Source: Phoronis australis | Lineage: Eukaryota; Phoronida; Phoronidae | Direction: 5' to 3' | NCBI GenBank assembly: GCA_002633005.1 | Contig: NMRA01000413.1 | Location: 272,790-336,789, forward strand | Length of the DNA stretch: 64,000 bases | Shown: piece after piece, positions 45,358-55,313 of the stretch | Position numbering within the stretch: position 1 is the first letter of the stretch | Layout: the number at the start of each line of letters is the position of its first letter | Translations under genes and position numbers: made by a program | The notes under the pieces: model-generated | The model's input: only the letters and a program-made list of their open reading frames with translations | The model's database searches: none | What the model was told of the DNA's origin: nothing

Positions 45358-48300
45358 CTGCAAAGAAATCATTTGCTGATGAGCGTACTGTACACCTTAG
45401 TAAATAACACACACTCTGGTACAAAAACAGCGAGGCAGTTCCTGCGTATAAATTCAACTGCAGTATGAGGAGAGTACTGAGTCGAGATGAATCTCAATAT
45501 CTATTGTTTTAGATAGTGAACATTTCTCGAGCCTTTATAGAACACAGTCATGGGCGGTGCAGCACTGAAAAAAATGGGGGTTATAGCCCCCCCCCCCAAC
45601 ACCCTATGGTGCGCCGCCCATGACAGTGAGCAGGCAATTATCACACGAAGGAGTCTCTTACCAGCAAAATAAAATCCGTATTTGTAGTGACTCGTGCCGT
45701 CGTATATCCATCCTGAAATAATGTACTAAATATGTTGATACATTACTTATAATCAATATCCACTTAGTTTTTAAAATTGCATGCAATTATCTCGATATAG
45801 TTATTATATTTTAATAAGACGACTTAATAAAAAGTTAATTTTTGATTAAAATTAACTAAAAGTTGTGTCGTCTGCACATGACGCATTGATAGACCGGGAT
45901 CCTAGAGCATTTTTGGGCATGAAAAGGTAACCAATTTTCTTTGGTGCCACAGTGCTCTGTGGGTATCCTAATACTTGGAAATGGCCGTCTTGCAGGTTCG
46001 CTCTGGTGGGTGTGGTCAGGGGAGCCAAGAGAATGCCACTCAAAAATTGAGGTAGATCAACTTTTCTGGTAACCACTTCAAACTGCCTTGGATACCTACT
46101 ACGTAATCCACTGTATCAAAATTGGCCACTGCCAGACAATTTCAGTGGTGGGGAGTATCAGCCAGACGGTTATAAACAAAGTAAAAAATTGAGCTAGATC
46201 AATTCAAGAGGTAACCGAATGAAACCAGTTGCAAAATATTCACCGTGAGCCAGGTATCACGCATGAACACTGCCAGACAAGTCTAATGGTGGGTTAGCCC
46301 CGCCAGACACGCCCAAATACCCGAGTTGAGCTAGATCAACCCACCGGGCAACCGTTTGAAACCAATTGCACGATGTTCAGCATCACTGTACATGGCACAA
46401 ATGTTAGATGCCAGACAAGTTCAGTGGTGGGGGCCCCTTCCAGACGATTATCAAAAATGGTTAAAAATTGAGCTAGATCAACCCAAGAGGTAAGAAAACT
46501 GCAAGTGCAAACAAGAGATTTGCTGATTGGCTAGGTGAAAACAATGAAAACAGAAAGTTGTTGGACATATCCTCCCATGAGCTAGAGCTAGACACCCTCG
46601 TAGCGGGCTTTCTTATGGCACTGGCGAAGCCCGACGCATCAGCATATGAGCCGGACACTCTAACATCTTTCCACAGGGCCATTGATAGACACTTGAAAGA
46701 AATTGGCTACCCAGTCACAATGGTAGACAACCCAACTGTATTCAGACTTTCAAGTTGTTGTAGAGTACTGGTCAACTTGGCAAACATTCACCGCAAGCAC
46801 TCCTCAACACTGTATTGTTCTTAAATAGCAAACTTTGGTTTACGGGATTCGCATGAAAGCCGCCAGCTACAGTGGGCAGAAATACAGTTGCTAGAAGACG
46901 AATCTGGCAAAGAATACATACAGTTCAACGAAAGGGAAACGAAGACAAGGTTAGGCACTGGCAGCGACATTAGACCGTCGAGGTGCCCCGTTGCTACTTA
47001 CAAAGCCTACCGATCACGAAGACTCGCCGTTCTATCTCAGCATCAACCACTGCAGAACCCTCGATTCCGAAATATGGTACAAGAATCAATATCTGTGCAA
47101 AAACACAATATCTTTGTTCATGAAAAAATGGCACAAGTAGCAGGCCTCCGGGTAAGAAAACCAATCATAGCGTAAGGCGAAGCATGGGCACAAAACTCCT
47201 TCATGCAGGCACGCCACCTACATTGTACCACAATCGTGCAGCTAAGTGAGTGGATACAAAAATGTAGCAAGTTTGAATAACTATGCATCAGCGTCCACGA
47301 CACAACAGGGAGCAATGTCCAACATTCGGCAAACTAAGGCTTCGTCAACTGCAAGTGCAACAATCACGCCCAAAGCCAACAAAGGTCCATGACAGCACCC
47401 GATCGGCGACAATATTACACAACCAGCAACAACGACCGTCCCAGCAACATGTGAACCTATCCAGTCTACAGAATCCGTAAAAATGCGGCAACGTACCTGC
47501 AAAAACGCTACAACAGGTATATTCACCGGAGCTGTCATCAACGGTGGCATTTAACATCTTCGTGAAAACCGACGATATGTAGGCTACGCGCTCAGGTCAA
47601 TGACCCAGTTCTTGCTAATCTATGCATCAATTAGAGGCATTTTGAGGCACACTTTCAACAGCAAAAGCTGGTTTCACGCAAAAAGGTGCCAGTTTTCACA
47701 TGACCGGAATCAATATGTTTGCAAGACTTTTTGTCATGGCCATCATTATTCGTTGTAGCGCGCATGCTCCGTTGTCGCAATTTCCGGATATTGCTTTAAC
47801 TTCCTTTAAATTCCTTCCCAGTGCCCTCTTGTGACCAGAAAGCAAACTTGCCAGTGACAAAATGGCGAAGCACCGGCAAAATTTCTGACTTTGTTTTTTA
47901 TTTAGAAATTTCAATCACAAAATTGTAAATTATCTGACCGGAAACGCTCTTTTACGGAGGTCAGCGCTCAGAATAGCCTAATCAGACGTTATTCAAGTAA
48001 CTTTTTCGTAAAAAGTCAAATAGCAATTTGAACATGCCTTGATGGTCAACCTAATGCCATAGTGTGTGGAATTCTATCGTAATCTTCCGCCGTAAACGTG
48101 CCTTTTCACTCGTTCGGCCATACTTATGGTTGACCACGCCAGACCTATTGTGTAGACTCCCACCAACATCAGATCGGATCCAACAATTGCTACATTTAAA
48201 TTCCCCATTAAAACTTTTCTTTAAAATTAAGCCCTCCAAAACATATGACATTGGCGGTCATTTTGCATAATTAAATGTTTATTTAATTCCTCAACATTCT

Positions 48301-51300
48301 CTCTTTTCCTTACAATAATCTTTGTTTTACACAATCGCCCAAGACAAATGAACATTTTATAGAGTCTTAGACTGAAGTAAATGCATTATTGCGATTATAA
48401 TTGTAATTACTACACTTAGTATCATGCACAGGCGCTTGGATTTATCGCAAATGACGTCACTCAATAATATATATAAGAAAACATGTTTTCTTATATATAT
48501 ATTGTGACGTCATTTGCGATAAACCCAAGCGCCTGTGGTATCATGTTGTCAAAGCTCGTGATAAATAATCTAAATGTTTTAATGCATTACGTATGCAGCC
48601 ATGTAATTACCGTAAGTGTTCAGGTCCGAGGTGCCTGTTGGTTTTGAATAAAAATATCCGCCGACATGACAATAATATTGGTAACTGCATTAAGTGTGGA
48701 GCATGCGGAGTGCATTTCAAAACTCACCTGCCAGTGGAGGTCCAAGTAAGGTGCCAAGTCCACTCGTTAGATTCACCATTCCACATGCAGCAGTCAACAA
48801 GTTCAATCCAACAAATTCTACGAGTAACGGAGTCATCAGCGGAACATATCCGTTGGCATAGAAACCAAAGAAGAAGGCTGCCACCATTTGTCCCCACAAA
48901 TAGGGCATTAAGAAAGGTGTTAACAATATCACCACCCCTGTCACGCCTAACGATCCACTATAAACTAACAATACACCAACTCTGCTGTCTGTCGCCGATG
49001 CTGGTATGACAATACGACTTAGGATACTTGATAAGCCGACCATCGACAAAAGAAGGGCTGCTTCCACGAGTGATGTGCCTTGTGTAATGGCGTATGCCGA
49101 CAAATGAAGGAAGACAATGAATAATCCTAAATTGACCAAAAAAATGTTGCTCATGAATATGATAACCTTTGTGTTTTTACAGACTTCAAATTGAAATAGA
49201 GGTGCTGCCTTGCTCGATTTGTCCTTAGAATCTAAGCTGGGCGACGATTGAAGAACGTCTTGCGGCAGAGGGCGCAACAAAGCTCCACATATACACAGAT
49301 GCAGCTGTATGCCTCCGAGCAACAACATAGCTCCTCTCCAATCGTATGTATCTGCAAGACTCTGTATCATAGGGGCGAACAACATGGTCCCAACTCCTGA
49401 TCCAATACTGCTTAGGGCTGTAGCCATGATGCGATACTTGTGGAAATAGAAGGCCACGCAGCATATGAGTGGTGTGTAGCACAATCCAAGGCCAAATCCT
49501 GCGGAATAAATGGAAAAAATACACTAATCAACCCGTAATATATTTGTCAAAGGAATAGCCGGTTTTGTCTTCACTAAAATTACTTCATGTTTTTTCAGTC
49601 ACACAGATATTGCGAACAGTGATGAACAATGACGGACACAAAGTTAGTCCCCCATGCAGCGCCATCTTTGTTTTGTTTTTATTGGGAGGAACGATTCTAA
49701 TTATCCAAGCCAAGGCCCTCATCCGATTAGAGTTGACTAATACCTTCAACAGAAAGATTCGCCACATCAAATTTGATATAAATCGGTAAATTCATCCACC
49801 TTGTGTAATCGTTACAGGAAGGAGTAATCAAGTTAAGAAGTGCACATTTTTTTTAAAGCTTGAACCTTGTGTGTTACCTTATTCAGGACCCCACTTAGCT
49901 TTCATATCTTTGTAGGCAACGTGACACAATTTCACGTTTCAGGGCACATGAGTGTACCGTATGGTCAACGTTGCCACGCGCCAACAGGTTATGGAATATG
50001 TGCATTTTGATCACGAATCGGCTTGGAATTCAAGGTCAGTCTGCTGAAGGTCATTCAGAATTTCACATAATGTGGTTTGTCTTAATTTCTAAGCTACCCG
50101 AGCATTGTTTAGTAACGTGGCTACGAAATTAAGCTTGGGGACAAATGAGTTAAGGTGGTGCACTTTTGGCCAACTTAAGCAAGATATTTTTGAAAACTTC
50201 AAAATGGTTGCCCAGGCAAATCAATCTTTCATACAAAAAACACGAACCCCAACCTTCAAAACGGGAATCCCGGAGATTGTGTTTTTCGGGATTGTTATCT
50301 ATTTTGAAGATGTGGGAGTCTGTTTTCGACTCCGGGACATCTGTTTTACACCGGGGTTCCTGTTTCGATGGAACACCCTGAAACGCATAGTTTTAAATGG
50401 GTATAGAGTAATTAATTTTGGTTGGCTTTATCAAAGGTGTGTCATAATTACCAATACATGTAGCATAATTTTACAACCAATAAAGGGTTGCCATGACAGC
50501 GGATATGCCTATTCATTACAAGCATTCAAGGCAAAACCGGGGGTATTGCCATAGAATAGTCACAGCAGGTTAGGGCATTGAGGGACATAGTCTTTAGGTT
50601 GGTTTTTGCCCCAAGACTTGAATCTTTTCCAAGATATTTTTTATTCTACTATAAAAAGAAGTTCATAATTTAGTAGAATGGTTGATAATGATCCGCCTGG
50701 CTGACGAAGCATTAATATACCACATTGAAAATGTTTGATTATGAAACAGCAAGCCCAATGAATAGTCCTTTGGATTTGACTTATGTTCCCTGTTATTTCG
50801 AACTTGTCAGTGCCTACCACAAATTCCCACCTATTAGTAAGGCTTATATTTGAATAAAAGATTATCCAGTTTTAAATTCTTATATGAAACACGTTATTGC
50901 AAACTTTGCTTTCCCGTGTAACCTTTTAATTCAATTTTTATGGAACGGTTTTAGTCAAGCAATACGTTGTGATAGTACAGGGCAGAACTGATTAGCAAAA
51001 AACACAACTGGCAATATATCCGACGAAATGCTATGGTCTTTAAATCGAATACAGGCATATGACTTTATATCCTAGGTCGGTGCCTTTTTCAGTGTTTTCG
51101 GAAAGGCATTATTTCTCCTCAAATGCCATAGTCTTAGACTGGGGAATTTTGTGATATGTTTTAGAAAATGCAATATATTTTTGTTTCAGACAGTTCGAGA
51201 TATTTGCGGCACCACCGACTATTTTCATAAAACCAAATACCAGAACTAACTAGTATGCCTTTTTAGTCATACCTAAACACAGCTTAACTGACAAACTCAC

Positions 51301-54300
51301 CTCCAATAATCCCGAAAGTGGCCACGAGATGAAGTGTCGTTTCAGCAAAGAAACTCAGCGCTGACCCAATTGAAGTTAATGCGCCACCTATTATTACTGT
51401 CCAGCGAAAGCCGACTTTGTTCACAAATATACTCGAAACGGGACCTGCAAAAGGACGCTACACTTCTTACTTCCTGAGTGGTAAACATTTATAATCACAA
51501 ACTCAGTCGAACTCTGAGACTTGACAGCGTAATAAAATGTTTAAGTTTTCGTTTCTGTTGAGCAGCAAGTGATCTTGAACTTTGACCTTTAACAATCCGC
51601 GCAGCTAGGACCCAGCAAAATCAAGCCAAAGTCATGTATTCTCATTTAAATACACGGCAATATCTCACGTAATCTCGCAAATAGGTAGTTACTGATTTAC
51701 AAGGAAAATCATTATCACGAACACTGGACGGCGGCCATCTTGAAAAATGGCCGCCATCTTGGATTTTCAGGTGGCTAGTCGTACAGATCTCTTAAGTATG
51801 CTATTATGAGTCATCATGGAAAATTTGGTGCTTGTATCATCATTTGCACAATTCTGGTGCATATTTGCACTTATCTGCCCAGCTAAAAGTCTTGCTTTTT
51901 AGCGAGGTCGTAGAGTTGTTGAACGGGAGACTGAATTTTGGTCTTAAGTACTAGGATAGGGAAGTGCCGCCAATTTGGGAGCACGTCCTTTTGGAGTCCT
52001 GAATTCTTGGTGCGAATCCAAGTACCCTTCAGACAAGTGAAAAATGTCAAAAATCTGGTTGTTAATTACTTTTTTAACCTGAATTTTTGGAATAGAGAGT
52101 GAAAGAACATACGGATTATGGTCTCTTTTCTTGCACGACTGGGAAAGTCGTGAATTTGTGATTTTAGATAATTTTTGGTCAAAATTGCACGTTTGTGGTC
52201 ATTTTTGGCACCTTGAAATTTTTTATCGTTGGATGTAGCAAGGCAAAAAGACATGACTTTGTTGATTTTCTTCATTTTTGAGAAACCCAATAGAGTGTAC
52301 TCTTTCTCGGTCATGCCTTGTTTCCAGGTGTCCGAGGCAGTTGTGCAAACAAGGGCTCTGATTGAACAAGGCGCCAGGCCAGTGATAAGGTCAAAATTAG
52401 CCAGAGGTACTGTGGTCTTAGTCCTTAGGTCTAATGGACAGTGTATACCCTTAAGGACCGACTACAATATCAGTCATTTAAATCGAACTAACAGAGACTA
52501 GGAACTAATGGTCGGTCACACCTTAGTGAAACAATAAAAAACGACAGCAAATGACAAGCGCCAGCCAATGAGTGACCAAACAGAATGGTAGTGAGCAGGG
52601 GTGCCGGAGCACGTGACCCCCCCCCCCCCCACANCCCCCCCCCCATAACGTACAGGCGTCAGGAAATTGTGGCAGCAGGCATAGAGGTAGGGCCAGGGCC
52701 ATGGGCACTACAGAAAAGAAAGAGAAAGAAGCAGAACACAGAAAATTCAAGAGATCATTTGTTCAGTAACTACCCGTACATAACTTATCCTTTGGGAGTG
52801 CTGGCAAGGACATTTTGTTAGGGAGTCCACTGAGTTTTGCACCATAGATCGTCTAGCACACTTTAAAACGTTTATTCATACATGCACTTCCAAAACTTCA
52901 GAGAAAATCTGCAAAGCACAGATTTTGAAGACCATAAAGTCACTGGATACTTATATTCAAAAAGACAATTTTAGGGCATGCAAAATTAATTCTCCAGGGA
53001 CCCCTCTCTGGCAACGGATAATGGAGTCATCTGATGCGCTCTTTATCGTTTGTTTTGATATTTGGGAAAATATGTTGATCATTTGTCTCTCGATGACTTG
53101 CTAAATAGAAAATCACATACTGAGAGACTAGGATTTGTTCGAGGCAGACGTTTCGGCCTGGTCCGCCAGGCCTTTGTCGATGACTGAAGTATTTCCCGCC
53201 GTTCACTTGGTAAGGATAAAGGAGAGGTAACTGCACACCACGGTCCCGATTCAAAAGGGGGCGCTGGGTTCTGATTTTGATGGATAACTTTGATATTGTT
53301 TGTATATGTTTATTCAATAACTAAGCCTTCAACTCTTGTTACAATCAAATCATCAAATACAATACAGGTAATTGCCAAACACTATCAAAAATATGACCTC
53401 TTCTTCGCTTGAATGCGAAATGAACATCATTAGTGCATGCGCTGAACATCTTAATCTTACCATATCAGATCTAACATTTACGATGTCCATTACATCTAAA
53501 TAATTTTCAAAACATACGTTTAATTCAAAAATGCTGTACGGGTCTTTCTTTCTCACAATGACAGTAATACTTCAGATGGTGATACAATCGGTAGAATTAG
53601 TTGAATAGCTCAGGGCTGGTTAGGTTGAGATGGCTTGGGATTAGGTGGATTCAACTAATATCAACTAATTCAATTATTCCTACTAATCCCTGCGCCACCT
53701 ACGGACAGGTAGATAACGTACATGACGTCATCCACGGGCTGATAATATGTTAGAGACACCAATCACGCATTTCAAGTAATTCAACAATTCCCACTAATCG
53801 CTGCGCCACCTGCACGGGCAGTTTATAACAAACATGATGTCAACAACAGGCTTGTGTAAGTGGTGATGGCAGGATAAGTTGAGATAAGTTGGGATCAGTG
53901 CTGTAGTGGGGCGTAGGCGCCTGTAGGCGCAGCCAACTACTTTTTGGCATTTGAACGTAGCGCCTATGCACCGTAAGTAACGTTCAATGCTCAAGGTGAT
54001 ACGATGGGCTTTGGGCGCCTATTTACCTCTAATTTTACCACTACTCCACTGGTTGTGATTACTTGGGTACAACTAAACATGCTGACATGTATGGATTTTG
54101 GAGCTCACTTTTAACTCATAAACTAATAACTACCACTGGAATGAACCAAAATACATGTTAACACTATTAAACTCAGAAAATTTCTTGGGAGAGGACCCTG
54201 TCTCCCATGCTCAACCCGGTTGCCCGTCAACACCTGGTTACTTGCAACTGTTCGGGGGTGTCCGTCTTTTTATGACTATACTAGCCTTAGTCCACAGCGT

Positions 54301-55313
54301 GGTTGGTCCATAGTTATTGGTAAGATGGTCGCTGATACGATTACATTGATTATAGTTGACTATAGCTCGAGAAGTGAAAAAGGTTCTAGAGAAAATGACT
54401 TCAAGAAGTTAATAAATTTGGGGGTATGTCGGGTTCGGAAGGAATTTTGAGGATTGCATTGTTGCGTTTTTGTGTACATCTTGTGAATGAATAAAGTGGA
54501 TTTACTTGACTGTGTGTTTACTTTTTTCAGAAGAGCTCCCTCCTATAGCATTTGACCAGTGTTATCTACCAGCTGCAATTTCAGGAACCCCTTAAACGGT
54601 CTTGAAGATTGCAAACATCACTTGATTGGTAGCCCTTTTTGGTCACAATTTTGAATTCAGAATCTATTGCCGGGTTATGTTGAGTATTGACAAGGAAGTG
54701 GTATTTTTTGAAAACCAACGATTTAGTATTTTGTCTGTATTTTTGGGAGCCCGCATTTCGGTTCAGAGGTGTAGGGCTAAATATGCGACAGAATCAAGAT
54801 TCAGTGGACATCAGTAGTGTTTTTGAGAAGAAATATAGCAAAACTGTGCACTCTATGCAATTCGGACAGTTTTCAACAGAAAGGTGGGGCGATCTGTATG
54901 CAACCATACATACAACGCGTAGATGTTCAATAGTGGTACAATGAACGGCTATCTCATTTATTCGATTCAAGTGAAGTTACATTCCGTTCACATCCTCAAA
55001 GTGGATCGTTTCTCTAAGCATGCACCAAACTGTGCTGCAGTTTATTTTCAGAACGCAGAAATTAATGACGATCTCTGATCAACTTACCAACGCTTGAGAT
55101 TAGGCAAGCGCTCACTGCACCAATCCAGGCGGTGTTTCCTTTCGTATCATGAAAGGCGTCTAAGAAGAGCACGTTCAATACCCCAACGTTGAAACAGCTT
55201 CCCCACATTATGGCATTTCCAATACATCCGGCAACAAGCACGACCCAAGCCCAGCCGCGGTCAATAGGTAGCGACCTTGAATTGTGATTATCTGGTAGGC
55301 CTTCGCCGTCCAT
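45020..55313 (-). CDS. SLC16-type monocarboxylate-transporter-like protein (five coding exons, 509 aa)
   Basis: Joined on the minus strand: 55313-55088, 51444-51301, 49498-48728, 45712-45662 and 45357-45020, giving 1530 nt; every internal junction is phase 1. A major-facilitator protein of the plasma membrane; SLC16 members carry monocarboxylates with protons, or thyroid hormone, aromatic amino acids or other substrates. Seen here: Asp-Arg-Gly-Trp-Ala-Trp at residues 18-23 (family N-terminal DG-x-GW motif, with the first Gly replaced by Arg); the post-TM4 signature FGLGLCYTP and YFHKYRIMATALSSIGSGVG (141 onwards); a short charged loop at about 205-225 between the two six-helix halves; GLSSILSRIV with the conserved TM8 Arg (285); SGLGTLLGPPLAGWIYD. 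The cytoplasmic tail (about 420-509) is hydrophilic and Ser-rich. The substrate cannot be deduced; orphan SLC16-like transporters are common in invertebrates. Convergent with neuroligin. Confidence 0.93.
45547..45624. repeat. Short inverted-repeat element in transporter intron 4
   Basis: GTCATGGGCGG at 45547 and CCGCCCATGAC ending at 45624 are inverted copies flanking a poly-C and poly-A core; ACAGT occurs on both outer sides. Probably a very small MITE remnant, inside a 304-bp intron. Confidence 0.55.
45662..45712 (-). CDS. Transporter exon 4 (51-bp micro-exon)
   Basis: Bounded by TTTCAG above and GTAAGA below, phase 1 on both sides. Translates GWIYDGTSHYKYGFYFAG, the loop following the family LxGPPxAGW motif. 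Too short to see without aligning to the transporter family. Confidence 0.92.
45893..46493 (+). repeat. Array of ~140-bp units, copy B (5' of Crypton)
   Basis: Outer end ATAGACCGGGATCC, then a unique block, then units anchored by TTGAGCTAGATCAA at about 46049 (as GAGGTAGATCAA), 46190, 46325 and 46467, each with CCAGACAAGTTCAGTGGTGGG-type and CCAGACG motifs. It aligns end to end with the complement of 3107-3778. The fourth unit is cut right after AAGAGGTAA, where the recombinase-coding sequence begins. Intron 3 of the transporter, opposite strand. Confidence 0.85.
46494..47390 (+). pseudogene. Crypton-type tyrosine recombinase (DUF3504-like), frameshifted
   Basis: Cryptons are DNA transposons that move with a tyrosine recombinase. 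Segments in order, in changing frames: the N-terminal core-binding part RFADWLGENN, DISSHELELDTLVAGFLMAL and YEPDTLTSFHRAIDRHLKEIGYP (46520-46730); PQALLNTVLF in another frame (about 46795-46825); FGLRDSHESRQLQWAEI with the first catalytic Arg, then YIQFNERETKTRLG and RCPVATYKAY (46835-47020); FYLSINHCRTL (about 47030); NHSVRRSMGTKLLHAG with the H-x-x-R pair (about 47157-47205); SGYKNVASLNNYASAS, with the nucleophile Tyr but Tyr in place of the second catalytic His (about 47252-47300). At least three frame changes, in-frame stops and a deletion between the N-terminal and catalytic parts make it inactive. It lies antisense in transporter intron 3. Confidence 0.85.
47391..48426. other. Transporter intron 3, no further feature recognised
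   Basis: May include the 3' part of the Crypton element, whose right boundary I could not find. Short frames only. Confidence 0.4.
48427..48537. mobile_element. Palindromic MITE, 111 bp, 8-bp target duplication
   Basis: Arms CACAGGCGCTTGG...CCAAGCGCCTGTG pair almost perfectly over about 50 bp each, around a centre AAGAAAACATGTTTTCTT. The flanks are exact 8-bp direct repeats GTATCATG (48419-48426 and 48538-48545). Eight-base duplications are made by hAT and P transposases, so this is a non-autonomous relative of one of those. Each arm carries a perfect CRE octamer TGACGTCA (48452-48459 and 48505-48512). Confidence 0.9.
48728..49498 (-). CDS. Transporter exon 3 (main exon, helices ~4 to 11)
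   Basis: Starts after CCGCAG at 49499-49501 side and ends at donor GTGAGT (complement 48722-48727); phase 1 on both sides, 771 bp. Carries the FYFHKYR signature, the central loop and most of the second transmembrane bundle, ending in GPPLAG. Confidence 0.94.
49499..51300. other. Transporter intron 2
   Basis: 1.8 kb. A plus-strand frame from ATG 50204 to 50554 (116 codons, open upstream to 50105) has no recognised domain and lies antisense to the gene. Probably chance or a transposon remnant. Confidence 0.4.
51301..51444 (-). CDS. Transporter exon 2
   Basis: Acceptor TTTTGCAG above 51444, donor GTGAGT complement at 51295-51300, phase 1 on both sides. Encodes GPVSSIFVNKVGFRWTVI and GSALSFFAETT, i.e. 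helices 2-3 with the usual R-W after the intracellular loop. Confidence 0.93.
51584..51925. repeat. Second copy of the 28.6-kb MITE family, with internal insertion
   Basis: The ends (CAGCTAGGACC near 51602 and TCTTGCTTTTTAGCGAGGTCGTAG near 51890-51913) and GGCAATATCTCACGTAATCTCGC (51656-51678) match 28585-28724. Between them are about 205 extra bases (about 51680-51886) including GGCGGCCATCTTG and GGCCGCCATCTTGG in close succession. Either an insertion here or a deletion in the other copy. Confidence 0.6.
51926..53667. other. Transporter intron 1, repeats and poly-C
   Basis: A segment at 51945-51990 (TACTAGGATAGGGAAGTGCC, then GGGAGCACGTCCTTTT) recurs at 58580-58630. A poly-C run at 52618-52643 includes one ambiguous base (52634). 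A frame at 52321-52503 (VSEAVVQTRALIEQG, then GTVVLVLRSNGQCIPLRTDY) after a TTTCCAG looks somewhat protein-like, but I cannot identify it. Confidence 0.4.
53668..53853 (+). repeat. Tandem duplication, 111-bp period
   Basis: ATTCAATTATTCCTACTAATCC at 53668 and ATTCAACAATTCCCACTAATCG at 53779 each continue with TGCGCCACCT and later CATGA-GTCA and GGCT. Roughly 75 to 80 percent similar by eye. The first unit has a CRE TGACGTCA, lost in the second. Confidence 0.65.
53896..54051 (+). mobile_element. hAT-type MITE copy 1 (156 bp)
   Basis: Left terminus CAGTGCTGTAGTGG; right terminus CCACTACTCCACTG (two mismatches to the inverse). Flanks GTTGGGAT (53888-53895) and GTTGTGAT (54052-54059) are an 8-bp duplication with one mismatch. 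About 85 percent similar by eye to 59720-59872. Confidence 0.85.
55088..55313 (-). CDS. Transporter exon 1 (start codon, helix 1)
   Basis: ATG at 55313-55311; donor GTAAGT complement at 55082-55087, phase 1. The ATG is preceded immediately by TTCCAG, an acceptor-like site, so a 5' non-coding exon upstream is likely. Encodes DRGWAWVVLVAGCIGN and the loop AFHDTKGNTAWIGAV. Confidence 0.92.

Noticed and set aside
48593-49009. 138-codon plus-strand frame
   Set aside because: Mostly antisense to transporter exon 3.
52229-52501. 90-codon plus-strand frame with protein-like composition
   Set aside because: No recognised family and no partner exon; kept only as a note in the intron entry.
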